DNA of 64,000 nucleotides from Priapulus caudatus. Lineage: Eukaryota > Priapulida > Priapulimorpha > Priapulimorphida > Priapulidae. Under the pieces are notes generated by a model. It was not told the origin of the DNA, searched no databases, and saw nothing but the letters and a program-made list of their open reading frames with translations. The stretch lies in the NCBI RefSeq assembly GCF_000485595.1, contig NW_014577063.1, forward strand, positions 789,434-853,433, in the 5' to 3' direction. The translations under genes and the position numbers were made by a program. Shown in pieces: positions 1-13,195 of this stretch; position 1 is the stretch's first letter; each line of letters opens with the position of its first letter.

Positions 1-255
1 GCGTGTGTGTGTGGGCGTGTGGGTATATGCGTGTGCGTATATGCGTGTGCGCCATCGCGTGCGTTCAATGCTTTCAGTTCGTCTTCACCTGCTCGTTACT
101 TATTGACTCATTCCGTCTCGTGCAGAGAGAGCCGCCCCAATGAAGCACTTTCTTTCTCTCTCTATCGTCAGTGTGCCGCCGCTGCCCGCTTCCAGGCGAA
201 TCTTCGCTATATAGCTGGCGTAGTATGCATGTTCGCTGCATCAAGTGCATGGAAG

Positions 256-728
256 CACGGGCACTTGGAACGTCTCAATAAAAAAAATTCATGGTAAATA
301 AACACGAAATGTACCAAAGTCTAATGTTTCTCTACTCTATTTCGCCTAATGCCGGTCAAATGTTCATCTGCAACGCACAAGTACACCGCACGCCCGCCCT
401 GCGGCGCACAAACAACATGAATAAGAGAGCTCGCACACTACAACATGAATGTAATATATGTAATGAAATGAAATGAATGAATGTAATGAATGTAATAATT
501 GAGCTCGTAATGAATCGAGCATGAATACGAGAGATAACATGAACTCTCTTATTCATGTTGTTTGTGCGCCGCAGGGCGGGCGTGCGGTGTACTTGAGTGT
601 TGCAGATGAGCATTTGACCGGCATTTACAGGTGATTATAGACGAATTAGAGTAGAGAAACATTAAGACTGGTACATTTCGGGTTTAATTACCTTTGTTTT
701 TTTTATTGAGACGTTCCAAGTGCCTGTG
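256..728. mobile_element. Fold-back MITE with 8-bp target duplication, copy A
   Basis: The termini are inverted repeats: left CACGGGCACTTGGAACGTC, right end reading CACAGGCACTTGGAACGTC on the other strand. The arms continue for roughly 200 bases around a short AATGAATG-rich centre, so the element is close to one large palindrome. Both sides carry the 8-base direct repeat CATGGAAG (248-255 and 729-736). An 8-bp duplication with CA...TG termini is typical of hAT-type transposons; that assignment is an inference, and no transposase is present. Confidence 0.85.
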
Positions 729-1249
729 CATGGAAGGGGGAAGCTTTCGTACGCTCGCAGGAAATGTTAATTTCCGATGATGTCGCGCGACGGCTATTAC
801 GGAGCAGCTGCAGCTCGTAGTCGGGTAATTGCCGCTCGGGTTACGAATTTAAAACTGCAGTGTAGAAGGAATATCCATGCCGAGGAGGTGGTGCGCGTGC
901 GTGGCCGTCGAAGACGACGCAAAAACGTACAAAACGCATTTTCCGATCGCGAGAGAACGAACGCTCGGCTGCGGCCGCATTCTATCCTGCGGCGAATCGA
1001 CGTCGACGTTTGCATGCATGCATGCAGAAGTTTTAATATTTGATCAACAGTTCTTCGAGTTTCGGTTCGATACGTTCGCGGACATAGAATTCTCGCTGAT
1101 CTACCGTGGCCCATATGAACAAAACACAAGTTCACAAGCAAACTACAGGTCGTTTTATTATCTTGACGAAATATGTTCGAGGGCGTCGAAAAATGGCCGC
1201 CTCACGTGCCATATGCGTCGCCGCGTAATTTCGTAGCTATCGCGACGTG

Positions 1250-1408
1250 TTCTTCTTCTTTTTCTTCTTCTTTTTCTTCTTCTTCTTCTTCTTCTTCTTC
1301 TTCTTCTTCTTTTTCTTCTTCTTCTTCTTCTTCTTTTTCTTCTTCTTCTTCTTCTTTTTCTTCTTCTTCTTCTTCTTCTTCTTCTTCTTCTTCTTCTTCT
1401 TCTTCCTT
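1250..1408. repeat. (TTC)n microsatellite
   Basis: About 155 bases of TTC with interspersed TTTTTC units. The same site in the second copy of the duplication (11258-11311) has only about 54 bases, so the array has expanded or contracted since the copies separated. The long poly-Phe, poly-Ser, poly-Lys and poly-Glu open frames here are artefacts of the array. Confidence 0.97.
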
Positions 1409-2990
1409 CGCATTATTAGTCCCACTCAAGTGGGGTCGCTGCAGTGGCCTCTTCTCTTCCATTTTCCCCTAACCTCCACTTCGTGTGTCGCCAATCCCTT
1501 CTCCTTCAATTCATTCTGCACGCAGTCCTTCCATCCTGTTCCTGGTCTCCCCCTTCCTCGTCTACCCGGTGGTTACATGTTAAGCATGCGCCTTCCTGTG
1601 TAGTTCTCCTCTCTTCTCATCACAATTACTTCTCGTCCAAAACATTGTAACATTGTACCTTCTTTGATATTATTGTTATGCGCGATGTCGCGACATCTTA
1701 TAGCGTGTAAAAAATAATACGCCGTGATTATGTAATCGGTTTATTATTATCGCGTTAAAGCCATTAGTGTAAATATATGTTCCCGGTCAAGCCTTTAAAC
1801 CGATACAGTTGTTTTTCAACGTACATCACCCCAACGGGTTTTATATCCATTTTTATATTATGGGCGTGCATTAGATCACTATCGGTCATCATGGCACTAC
1901 TGTTCGTGATGTTCCAAGATGCAGTTAGGCGTTTTATGCATCGTCATAATAAGAAAATACCGAAAACGTTTGAAAGCCTATGCGATCCCTAAAATATGTA
2001 TGCTAAACCTAGTATGCGTAGTTATGTTATTTTTCAACTATTATATGCATTAGTAAAAATATGATGTCGAGGGTTAGTGGTGGTGGCAGCACTGCAGCAC
2101 TAGTAACAAGTGATCAGTCGCGCAAAAAAAAGCAAGCAGACTTTCCTTTGTTGTGCGAGGCAAGTATTATGGTCATGCGTCTTTGTATTAATTTTGTATG
2201 TGGAAGATTTGCTAAGGCTTTCTTCACGGAAATAAATCCAAGCGTAGATTGGTAGGGCGTTTGACCGCATCACTGCTTTGATCGTGTGCAACGTTAATAA
2301 AACGCATGTGGTACATTCGAATTGCGGCTGTTATAATAACAACCAACCGAATATAGGTGTGTTTAATATTGTAAAGTTGTACCGCATACAATTTACAAAT
2401 CACAACAAGACGTGCAAACAGTGTCCGAGCAAACATCAGAGAACAGCCAAAAAAGTGTCGGGACCCATTATTAGCATAAACCTTTTATGTAACCTCTTAT
2501 AAAATCTCCTTGAACCTCTAAAGCGGTTCAATTTATGGCGCTTTTCGCTTATATGGTTCCTGCAAAAAAAGTGCAATAAATGTTAGGCTTAAAAATTTTG
2601 TCCGTTTATTTCGCGAGGAACTGAGCGCGTATGCATACCTACCTACACGTACATCACTGATATGCTACTTTCCTGCGTCCGTCTGTCTGTCTGTCTGTTC
2701 GTATGTGTGTCTGTTTGTGAGGAAAGCATCTAGCCTTGCCCGCACCTTGCCGCCACACAGTCAGCGGGGTGGCAACGTGCAGGTGAACCTCCTATTCTTT
2801 AGATTCTAGCTGTGAGAGATTTGCATCTGGAGAATGCGGGTGAATGCTCAATCACTTACGGCACAATGCTGCGCAGATGTGACAGTGGCGCTGAGTATAG
2901 CTGCTAGCTGTTACTGTTAGCTATTAGCTAGCTAGCTGTTAGCCGCCCCAGCTGCATATATACGTCGAGCGCCCCTATACGTAGTTACAT

Positions 2991-2993
<3 letters not shown>

Positions 2994-3031
<38 letters not shown>
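2994..3031. repeat. (GA)n microsatellite
   Basis: Pure GA dinucleotide run that marks the right boundary of the 3-kb duplication; sequence to its right is unrelated to the sequence right of copy B. Confidence 0.9.
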
Positions 3032-3034
<3 letters not shown>

Positions 3035-3399
3035 CGAGAGAGAGCTGCTGACAAGAGTAGAGAGAGGAAGCTGAGGCGGGAATGGCGGATGAGTGGTTAC
3101 CCAGACAACTAGAGCTCTCTAATTAACACCAGTCACAATAAGACCGCCAATCTTCAAATATTTGTTTAACGATATCTGGATGTGCAGAGACGGACGGACT
3201 CTCTATAGGAGAGGGTCAGTCCTGTGCGTGGCTGCGTGCTGGCCAAATACCACGGAGTGGTCTATTTTTGGATAGCCATTACATATTTGAAAGAGCTCAT
3301 ATAAATGTTCCATCTACACTTACTTTTTATGACCGGCAAAACTTCACGCCGGTTTCTCTTTAGCTGCTCAAGACTGTCTGTCGGTTACGCATTGACAAG

Positions 3400-3908
3400 G
3401 ATATTTACTGGTAAATGTTATGCTGACATTCTAAAATGCAATTACCAAGAACGTATTAACTGTAACGTATTTTCGTCGCGTTCAGTTTAGGAAAGCGAGG
3501 CTATGTGGGAGATCCAGTAGAGGAAATAGTTATTTGTAAAATAAGAGCACGAGAGCTCTGACCAGGATATTTACTGATAAATGTTATACTGAGTGACAAT
3601 CTAAAATGCAATTACCAAGAACGTATTATAAAATGTAACGCATTTCCGTCGCGTTCATTTTAGGACATCGATGCTACGCGTGGGAGATCCAGTAGAGGAA
3701 ATAGTTATTTGTAAAATAAGAGCACGAGAGCTCTGACCAGGATATTTACTGATAAATGTTATACTGAGTGACAATTTAAAATGCAATTACCAAGAACGTA
3801 TTATAAAATGTAACGCATTTTCGTCGCGTTCATTTTAGGACAACGATGCTATACGCGTGGGAGATCCAGTAGAGGAAATAGTAATATGTAAAATACGAGC
3901 ACGAGAGC
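3400..3908. repeat. Three-unit tandem repeat, about 166-175 bp per unit
   Basis: The phrase GATATTTACTG starts at 3400, 3566 and 3741, each followed by AAATGTTAT, CAATTACCAAGAACGTATT, TCGTCGCGTTCA and GGGAGATCCAGTAGAGGAAA in the same order. Units two and three are nearly identical and the first is more diverged. It is a short local satellite with no coding potential. Confidence 0.9.
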
Positions 3909-4842
3909 AATAATTATAATTATACAGTACCGTGCCTCTGGTTCTACGGGTGCGTGTATGCAGTGGGTTTCTGCTGCCGCATCTCCCCCTTCCCCCACCT
4001 CCCTCGCCCCCGTCCTCATTGTGATTACGTGGGGTTATTGATCCCTGCTCTAACCGTGTTTGCTTTGCCATGCGGAGTCAGCAGGGATGTTTCATATTTC
4101 ATGCTGCTTAATTTCTATCTGTGATGTCTTGTTTCTGGTATCGTGTTATAGCCGTTAACCGCAGCTAAGAGTTAAACCAGCGACCTATATAGATAGCAAT
4201 TAAGGGATCTATCTACGCGAAAATTGGACTATGAAGTTATGACAGCAGTTTCGTATATTGGGAACCACAACTGTGCGACGAGCCAATGTATTTTTATATT
4301 GGGAATGTCTATTCGGAAAGTCATAACACACAAATTTGTTTACATCTCTTGAAGTGTAAGCATACTTTGCCGTTCAATGTGGTGAACACAGATTGTGCAC
4401 GCGGTTGGGGGCAGTATTCATTGTTGGTAATATGTCCACGTACATGGTTTGGATATTTATCATATATTGTATGAAAGTGAATCCCTATTGATGATTTTCC
4501 GTCTGTAGAGTATACATTATGAATGCTAGATCGCGTTTATTAATATATAAATCCGAGCCTAGTTGTTGTTATATTAGTATTCTTTGTGTAAATTTTATAA
4601 CTAGTCGATACTATCTGCTGGGATTGAGATGCGTGTGGAATTATGAGTAAAATTAACGTAGATTTGCCTTTTTATATTTGTTCGGCCCTGCGCTTCATTC
4701 GTTTAGGATGTTCAGATGTGTACTGAATGCTGTACGGTTGCTCGTCGTTTATCGTCATAATTCCAGCGAACATTTTTCGGAAATTTGGCCGCGGTGCCAA
4801 TTCTATTGATCGATGCTTATTGAACCGTTTCGCCTGGCTCGA

Positions 4843-4877
<35 letters not shown>

Positions 4878-7006
4878 CGTACGCACGCGCGCACGCGCTA
4901 GGGGGTTTCGTGGTTGGTGTCCAGGGCAGGAGTTTTAGGCAATGATTGCTTACTGCTAGGCTCTGAAGTTTGCGTGAATAGCTGCTTGTGGCTGGCTGCC
5001 TGGTGGCCAGACGACTATTGCATGCTACAGCTGAGCACACAGTAGCCTATAGAGAACCCGACAAAGCTATTGCCTGCATCTAACACTGCACTGGGCGACC
5101 CTTCTTTTGTGTTCCAGCCCCTATCCTTCCTTCTCCTGTATTATTTGCACGAATTTCAGAGCCCCTAATGTTTTTCAAATGGGTCAGGTAGCTGTAATTT
5201 TGTGTTGTGGGAACAAGGAAACGTGTTCATGCCACGTAGTCTACCTGCTAGGATATAGGCGTCTGTTGCAAAATACAGCTACCATACAAGATGTACATCA
5301 GATTTTGAGAGACCCGAGTCAGACAGAATAATATGAAGTTCTTTGTTGTAGATAATTAAAATGCATGCACATGTACGGAATATAGCTCTTTTCACAAAGA
5401 AAATATCTGATTAAAACAGTAGTGTAAGTCACCTAATACATATTCAAAACTCAAGTCGACAATATAAAATATACTAATATATCCGTATAATAAAAAGAGG
5501 GCACTGCAGATATCTACAATATCTAAAATGTAGGGCAGTGCTACGCGGATAATTAAAAGTCACAATACAAGTTAATTTTTTAAATAATTATACCTCCGAG
5601 GTGCAGAAATAGATTATGTGCGTGTCTCGCGTATTCGGAAATGGAACCGGGTGGTGTGTTTTAATTAACACTCGTTGTCATTCTACATGTGGAGTAGAGA
5701 TTTATGCAAGTGATTTTTCTTTATCGCGGATCGTTTGGCAATCCTCACTCGGTCTGATTTATGAAGTTTTGTAATTTTTTTTTACCGTTCTAACCTTCTA
5801 ATTCGTCTCGTAATTCACCAGACTATATCGTTATATAATCGATATAATTGTGCATTATGCTTTCTTTGTAATCCTAGTATGCTCTTTGAGGAAAGCAAAT
5901 TACGTCTGATAATACTTAAATAACAGTGAATTCGTTATTCAGAACCCGATTTGTAATTCAGCACAAATTGACGCCTTTGGCGAGGTCTGTGTTTTGAGAT
6001 CTACATCGCAAATGATGTAATTTGCATGAAACGTAGATCTAGATAAAACCGTCTATTTGTATACATATATATAGGCCTACGTCGTAAATCAGACATACAA
6101 CTTAAAGGTATAGAAAAAAATATTCCAAGCTTAAATTGATTTTTATTTTCCGGGCTGAATGCTTGTGTGTGAGTGCAGGTGCGGATGATTCAAGCATACG
6201 TTGCGAAACTGTTTTAAATTTTAAACGAAACTTGAAACGACTTATTAGCCTAACGACTTATTGACTAACGACTTATTGAAACGACTTAAAGCTTATTATT
6301 AGCGAGTGCCTATAAATTTGAGTGAATTTAGCCCAAAGCTATAGCCTTGAATACGAACGTAAAATACTGTGCTGTGCTGTCAAAGAGCCATAATTTAAAC
6401 CACCTTAAGTTTGATGTTTTCCATAATTTCATTCGTCTCGGTTTGTGAGAACAATTTACCAAGTGAATGGCCCCCATCAAAGTGTCTGCTTATTCCGAGT
6501 GATTGACAGCCAACGAAACGAAGTTTAGTCAGTCATCTGAAGCCATGCAGGAGTTCATTGAAAGAAAACATGAGCACTTTAAAGCGCTTTACGTTTCGCA
6601 GTTAGAAATTTCTCAAGATTGAGTTTGCTAGTGCTGACCCGATCGTGCTCAATGCCTACCCCGTTCTATAGAGGGGATGTACTTCCACACGAATTACAGG
6701 ACCAAGCTAACGCGGTGCTAGAGACGGGCGCGATGGGAACCATCAATTTCCGAGTGTAATGCTTCTATACCATCGTGGGAAAGAGAGAACCCACACAAAC
6801 AGGTTCTGCATCTAGAACTTCCGGAGGTTAAATGCGGTGAGGAAGTTCATCACGAGGGGAAAAATGTGTCCGCCATCCGTGCGAAACGTGGTGATGACAT
6901 GGTCGCATAAACACCAGATACGCAATGACATTGACCAGTGCCGATGGGAAGGAAAGTAATCAAAACATACATCCTACATAGGCATACAATATATATATAT
7001 ATATAT
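3909..7006. other. No gene recognised
   Basis: AT-rich non-coding sequence. The only structure seen is an (ACGC)n run at about 4846-4892. Open frames are short and low-complexity; none shows a family motif or matching splice sites. Confidence 0.6.
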
Positions 7007-7126
7007 CAAGAGCTAATAATACCTAAAAGAGGTAAAAGAGCTTGTAAAAGAGCTTGTAAAAGAGCTAATAATACCTAAAAGAGGTAAAAGAGGTACAAGA
7101 GCTAAAAGAGGTATTATTAGCTCTTG
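7007..7126. mobile_element. Fold-back element of the CAAGAGC family (A)
   Basis: Begins CAAGAGCTAATAATACC and ends with its exact inverse complement, GGTATTATTAGCTCTTG. The interior is made of direct repeats of AAAAGAGGTAAAAGAG and AAAAGAGCTTG. It sits inside an AT dinucleotide run, so a target duplication cannot be read. Related copies occur at 9950, 25195 and 43160, with a more distant one at 45044. Confidence 0.75.
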
Positions 7127-8606
7127 ATATATATATATATATATGTATATATAAGTATATTTATTTATGTCCTATATAATACGTAGCCAATTCATTTAAG
7201 ACCTTGGGCCGATGTTTTCGGTTTTCTTATATCCTCTTCAGTTAAGCTTTCATTATTTATTATTTAATTCGCATTATGGCGTAATTGTAATCATTGCTAT
7301 GTCAATGCTGGTGTTGTTTCTTGTGCTGCTTCCTCAGCGGTCCGCATGCCACATTCGAAAAGTTACACTTCCCAAATACATCTCCTCACACTCACAACTC
7401 TCATCTGGTCTTCGTTCTCACAGTGCTGGTCGCGGGGGGGTTGCAAGCCGTCAAAACTAATTTGTTACCACGAACACTCGCCCAATCATCGTGTTGTTAA
7501 ACCCTCACTGAAATTTCTAATTTTAATTTTAATTTGTAATTTTTCTACTATACTAATCGGCAGCTGAATTATTAGTACACGGAGGCACTGCTGATCATGT
7601 GATTTAACAAATTGATTCGGGCGATTGAAATTGATTGAAGCAGCTAACGGAACTAGCAACAAACGGGCAGAGTTTAGAAACGACCTAGTCTGATATTATA
7701 GCAATAACTTGTAAATGCATGTATTCAGAAGTAAAAAAACAACAATATTGTTTAAACATTTATTTTTATCCAATCCTGATTTATCCAATGCGCGTACTAA
7801 CAGGAGTGAATAAAAGATTTTTTCATTCACTTCTGATCATACATGTGGTATATCTATGAATATATCATAGTATAAATACATCTGTCATCATGTAGGAAGT
7901 TCTGTAGTTGAAGCTTTTCATGCTGTATATCTATCTATACAAATACAGTCACTCTTACGTCATCGTCCCCCGTCGCTCGTCCACGATCCGTGTATCGCGC
8001 AAGCCTTATCATTCTGCTTTGGACTAATTACACATAATACTAATACATAATGTTATAAACAAATTTAGTAATTAATTTTACTCAATTAAATAATTAATTT
8101 AATTTAAATAATATCAGGGGTAAATAATCTCAAATTGAGATCAGTTACTCTTGATATGATGAAATATATATATATATATATATTACGTAATTACATGGCA
8201 CATCTCTGTTTTTGCATATAGCGATGCGTGCACCGAACTCAGCAAAGGCGAACGAATGAGAAGCCACAAATATTCTGATTGATCGAGATCTCTACTGAGC
8301 TGCTGCCAGCGTTTCCTCGTTGATGCTAATGAGGATGCTGTTCCCACTAGAGCTCCCAGCTTCCTTTGTCTTCCTGACCTCCATCGACCTCAGCGAGATG
8401 CACAGTTCAGCATAGGCCGTGCCGCGGTCGCTTGCTGTCCAATATACTGTTGCTCCCTCTTGCCACGCACACGCTCACAGCACTCAACCGCGCACTACCA
8501 CTGCCGCGCGCACGCGCTCGCGTATACACGCACACAATCTTCTCCCTCACGCTCCCACTGTCGTGCACACGCACGCACACATACACAGACAGACGCACGC
8601 GCGCAT

Positions 8607-8654
<48 letters not shown>

Positions 8655-9685
8655 GCACGCACGCGCGAACACGCACACAGACACAGACACACACACACAC
8701 GTACGCACACGCACACGCACGCACGCACGCACGCACACACACACAGACACCCATGTACGCACGCACGCGCGAATACGCACACAGACACGCACACACGAGC
8801 GCACGAACACGCACACACACGCCACTACCCGCAGACGAAGCAGCTGATAATGGGCTGATATGCCGCCACCATGGATGATCCCCCACGCAATACTAACCCT
8901 TCCTTTGTCTATCAGAGCACTGCTCCCTCCTACACGTACCATCTTCCATTATCTTTGGCCGCGGATGTGCGATGGGGGCGTTTCACAGGACAAAGGCGGC
9001 AGTTGACCACAGCATAGTCCGACGCCGTATCATTTACTGGTAATCGTTTGGCATGCGCTCTTTCGTGTTCCTTTGCCGGTAAGCAACGAGGCAGAAGGAG
9101 GAGGGAACGTTCCCCGCGGAAGGGGAACGTTTGCAGTAATATTCGTTGATTTTATCGCCATAATGACTGGTCTCACGACGTGGACTTGCGTCAGTCACGC
9201 ATGCCTTCACTGGTTGCTGCTGTTATGCAAAGCAGGAATGAAACTAGGCTGCGCGGTAGTGCGAGGTATTCGTGACTGTTAATGTGTGTGCCCAGGCCTG
9301 TAATTATTCAAATTGCATACACTTATTATAGGCAGGTGTAGTGTTTAAATGTAGTCCGTTGCACGTGATCATAATTTCAGTCGACGGGCTGTAATAAAGC
9401 GAAGCATGCAGTAAGTGCACTCAAGAAGGTGATGCGGGTATTTTGCTGAGGAAAATTTAAAGTGTTGCCAATTAGTATGTTCAGATGAACGGGCTTGATT
9501 CAGTCTTTGTTAATGTGAATAGCTTCGTGGGCGTTTTTATCGAAAACTTTCATTCAAATCTCTAGAAGCGCAAGCATCGTAACCGGAACATTTTCTCTAC
9601 GTGATCAGGTCAGTGTGATGTGCGAATCTCGGATGCGATTTCAAGTACATCTGCATGGGAGTGCGTGCATGAGTGTGTGTGCGTG

Positions 9686-9784
<99 letters not shown>

Positions 9785-9949
9785 ACGCGAATGCGTGCGT
9801 CCGCGTGTGCGCATATGTGTGTGCGCGCGTGTGTAGTATATATCTGGGTACGCTTGCGATCGAGTGTTCATTCGTGTGTGTTCGTGCATACGCGTACGTA
9901 CATGTCTGCATGCATACATCCGTGAGTACATTCGTACATACATACGTAT
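7127..9949. other. No gene recognised; large AC and GT microsatellites
   Basis: AT-rich non-coding sequence with an AC/GC-rich array at about 8462-8823 and a long GT array at about 9670-9783. These generate Thr-His and Val-Cys repeat open frames that are not genes. No splice-flanked coding segment was seen. Confidence 0.6.
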
Positions 9950-9982
9950 CAAGAGCTAATAATAAGGTATTTTTAGCTCTTG
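9950..9982. mobile_element. Minimal 33-bp fold-back of the CAAGAGC family (B)
   Basis: Only 33 bases long: CAAGAGCTAATAATA, a two-base centre, then an imperfect inverse ending TAGCTCTTG. It is flanked on both sides by ATACGTAT (9942-9949 and 9983-9990), a possible 8-base target duplication, although that octamer is itself a palindrome. It looks like the two termini of the family with the interior gone. Confidence 0.65.
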
Positions 9983-10264
9983 ATACGTATGTGTGTTTGC
10001 TTGCGTGCATGGTGCATGCGTGCGTGTGGGCGTGTGTGTGTGGGCGTGTGGGTATATGCGTGTGCGTATATGCGTGTGCGCCATCGCGTGCGTTCAATGC
10101 TTTCAGTTCGTCTTCACCTGCTAGTTAGGTATTGACTCATTCCGTCTCGTGCAGATAGAGCCGCCCCAATGAAGCACTTTCTTTCTCTCTCTATCGTCAG
10201 TGTGCCGCCGCTGCCCGCTTCCAGGCGAATCTTCGCTATATGGCTGGCGTAGTATGCATGGAAG

Positions 10265-10736
10265 CACAGGCACTTGGAACGTCTCAATAAAAAAAATTCA
10301 TGGTAAATAAACACGAAATGTACCAAAGTCTAATGTTTCTCTACTCTATTTCGCCTAATGCCGGTCAAATGTTCATCTGCAACGCACAAGTACACCGCAC
10401 GCCCGCCCTGCGGCGCACAAACAACATGAATAAGAGAGCTCGCACACTACAACATGAATGTAATATATGTAATGAAATTAAATGAATGAATGTAATGAAT
10501 GTAATGATTGAGCTCGTAATGAATCGAGCATGAATACGAGAGATAACATGAACTCTCTTATTCATGTTGTTTGTGCGCCGCAGGGCGGGCGTGCGGTGTA
10601 CTTGAGTGTTGCAGATGAGCATTTGACCGGCATTTACAGGTGATTATAGACGAATTAGAGTAGAGAAACATTAAGACTGGTACATTTCGGGTTTAATTAC
10701 CTTTGTTTTTTTATTGAGACGTTCCAAGTGCCTGTG
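10265..10736. mobile_element. Fold-back MITE with 8-bp target duplication, copy B
   Basis: Duplicate of the element at 256-728, carried along by the larger duplication. Here both ends read CACAGGCACTTGGAACGTC, which gives the intact terminus. The flanking octamers are CATGGAAG at 10257-10264 and 10737-10744. Confidence 0.85.
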
Positions 10737-11257
10737 CATGGAAGGGGAAAGCTTTCGTACGCTCGCAGGAAATGTTAATTTCCGATGATGTCGCGCGACG
10801 GCTATTACGGAGCAGCTGCAGCTCGTAGTCGGGTAATTGCCGCTCGGGTTACGAATTTAAAACTGCAGTGTAGAAGGAATATCCATGCCGACGAGGTGGT
10901 GCGCGTGCGTGGCCGTCGAAGACGACGCAAAAACGTACAAAACGCATTTTCCGATCGCGAGAGAACGAACGCTCGGCTGCGGCCGCATTCTATCCTGCGG
11001 CGAATCGTCGTCGATGTTTGCACATTCATGCATGCAGAAGTTTTAATATTTGATCAACAGTTCTTCGAGTTTCGGTTCGATACGTTCGCAGGCATAGAAT
11101 TCTCGCTGATCTACCGTGGCTCATATGAACAAAACACAAGTTCACAAGCAAACTACAGGTCGTTTTATTATCTTGACGAAATATGTTCGAGGGCGTCGAA
11201 AAATGGCCGCCTCACGTGCCATATATGTCGCCGCGTAATTTCGTAGCTATCGCGACG

Positions 11258-11311
11258 TCTTCTTCTTCTTTTTCTTCTTCTTCTTCTTCTTCTTCTTCTT
11301 CTTCTTCTTCC
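11258..11311. repeat. (TTC)n microsatellite, short allele
   Basis: Short version of the array at 1250-1408. Confidence 0.95.
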
Positions 11312-12893
11312 TTCGCATTATTAGTCCCACTCAAGTGGGGTCGCTGCAGTGGCCTCTTCTCCTCCATTTTCCCCTAACCTCCACTTCGTGTGTCGCCAAT
11401 CCCTTCTCCTTCAATTCATTCTGCACGCAGTCCTTCCATCCTGTCCTTGGTCTCCCCCTTCCTCGTCTACCCGGTGGTTACATGTTAAGCATGCGCCTTC
11501 CTGTGTAGTTCTCCTCTCTTCTCATCACAATTACTTCTCGTCCAAAACATTGTAACATTGTACCTTTTTTGATATTATTGTTATGGGCGATGTCGCGACA
11601 TCTTATAGCGTGTAAAAAATAATACGCCGTGATTATGTAATCGGTTTATTATTATCGCGTTAAAGGCATTAGTGTAAATATATGTTCCCGGTCAAGCCTT
11701 TAAACCGATACAGTTGTTTTTCAGCGTACATCACCCCAACGGGTTTTATATCCATTTTTCTATTATGGGCGTGCATTAGATCACTAGCGGTCATCATGGC
11801 ACTACTGTTCGTGATGTTCCAAGATGCAGTTAGGCGTTTTATGCATCGTCATAATAAGAAAATACCGAAAACGTTTGAAAGCCTATGCGATCCCTAAAAT
11901 ATGTATGCTAAACCTAGTAATGCATAGTTATGTTATTTTTCAACTATTATATGCATTAGTAAAAATATGATGTCGAGGGTTAGTGGTGGTGGCAGCACTG
12001 CAGCACTAGTAACAAGTGATCAGTCGCGCAAAAAAAAGCAAGCAGACTTTCCTTTGTTGTGCGAGGCAAGTATTATGGCCATGCGTCTTTGTATTAATTT
12101 TGTATGTAGAAGATTTGCTAAGGCTTTCTTCACGGAAATAAATCCAAGCGTAGATTGGTAGGGCGTTTGACCGCATCACTGCTTTGATCGTGTGCAACGT
12201 TAATAAAACGCATGTGGTACATTCGAATTGCGGCTGTTATAATAACAACCAACCGAATATAGGTGTGTTTAATATTGTAAAGTTGTACTGCATACAATTT
12301 ACAAATCACAACAAGACGTGCAAACAGTGTCCGAGCAAACATCAGAGAACAGCCAAAAAAGTGTCGGGACCCATTATTAGCATAAACCTCTTATGTAACC
12401 TCTTATAAAATCTCCTTGAACCTCTAAAGCGGTTCAATTTATGGCGCTTTTCGCTTATATGGTTCCTGCAAAAAAAGTGCAATAAATGTTAGGCTTAAAA
12501 TTTTTGTCCGTTTATTTCGCGAGGAACTGAGCGCGTATGCATACCTACCTACACGTTCACACTGATATGCTACTTTCCTGCGTTCGTATGTCTGTCTGTC
12601 TGTTCGTATGTGTGTCTGTTTGTGAGGAAGGCCTCTAGCCTTGCCCGCACCCTGCCGCCACACAGTCAGCGGGGTGGCAACGTGCAGGTGAACCTCCTAT
12701 TCTTTAGATTCTAGCTGTGAGAGATTTGCATCTGGAGAATGCGGGTGAATGCTCAATCACTTACGGCACAATGCTGCGCAGATGTGACAGTGGCGCTGAG
12801 TATAGCTGCTAGCTGTTACTGTTAGCTATTAGCTAGCTAGCTGTTAGCCGCCCCAGCTGCATATATACGTCGAGCGCCCCTATACGTAGTTAC

Positions 12894-12895
12894 AT

Positions 12896-12926
<31 letters not shown>

Positions 12927-12927
12927 C

Positions 12928-12959
<32 letters not shown>

Positions 12960-13007
12960 TAAGAGAGAGAGAGAGAGGGCGAGAGAAAGAGAAAAAGAGA
13001 GAGAGGA

Positions 13008-13053
<46 letters not shown>

Positions 13054-13129
13054 ATCTATCTTCGTTTCTCATGTCAGGGCTGGTATGGTTCTTTCTCAGA
13101 TGCTCTCCTTCTCTCTACTCTCTCTCCTC

Positions 13130-13195
<66 letters not shown>

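Larger units (their letters stand above)
1..2996. repeat. 3-kb direct duplication, copy A
   Basis: This segment matches 10030-12896 almost base for base in the same orientation, so the two starts lie about 10.03 kb apart. Differences are a 20-base stretch present only in copy A (about 236-255), a much longer TTC run in copy A, and scattered substitutions. The left end lies in a GTGTGGGC microsatellite at the window edge, so the copy may continue outside. The right end falls in a GA run. No long ORF or recognisable protein lies inside. It is either a segmental duplication or two haplotypes joined in the assembly. Confidence 0.9.
10030..12896. repeat. 3-kb direct duplication, copy B
   Basis: Second copy of 1-2996. 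It lacks a 20-base stretch just before the fold-back element and about 100 bases of the TTC run, and otherwise shows only occasional substitutions and single-base indels. It ends in a GA run that leads into the gap-containing palindrome. Confidence 0.9.

Noticed and set aside
4846-4892. Regular ACGC spacing as a possible CRISPR-like array
   Set aside because: Simple tetranucleotide repeat in an animal genome; no spacers.
8407-8942. Long open frames rich in Thr-His, Cys-Val or Arg-Ala
   Set aside because: They are translations of an AC/GC microsatellite, open on both strands; no splice sites or domains.
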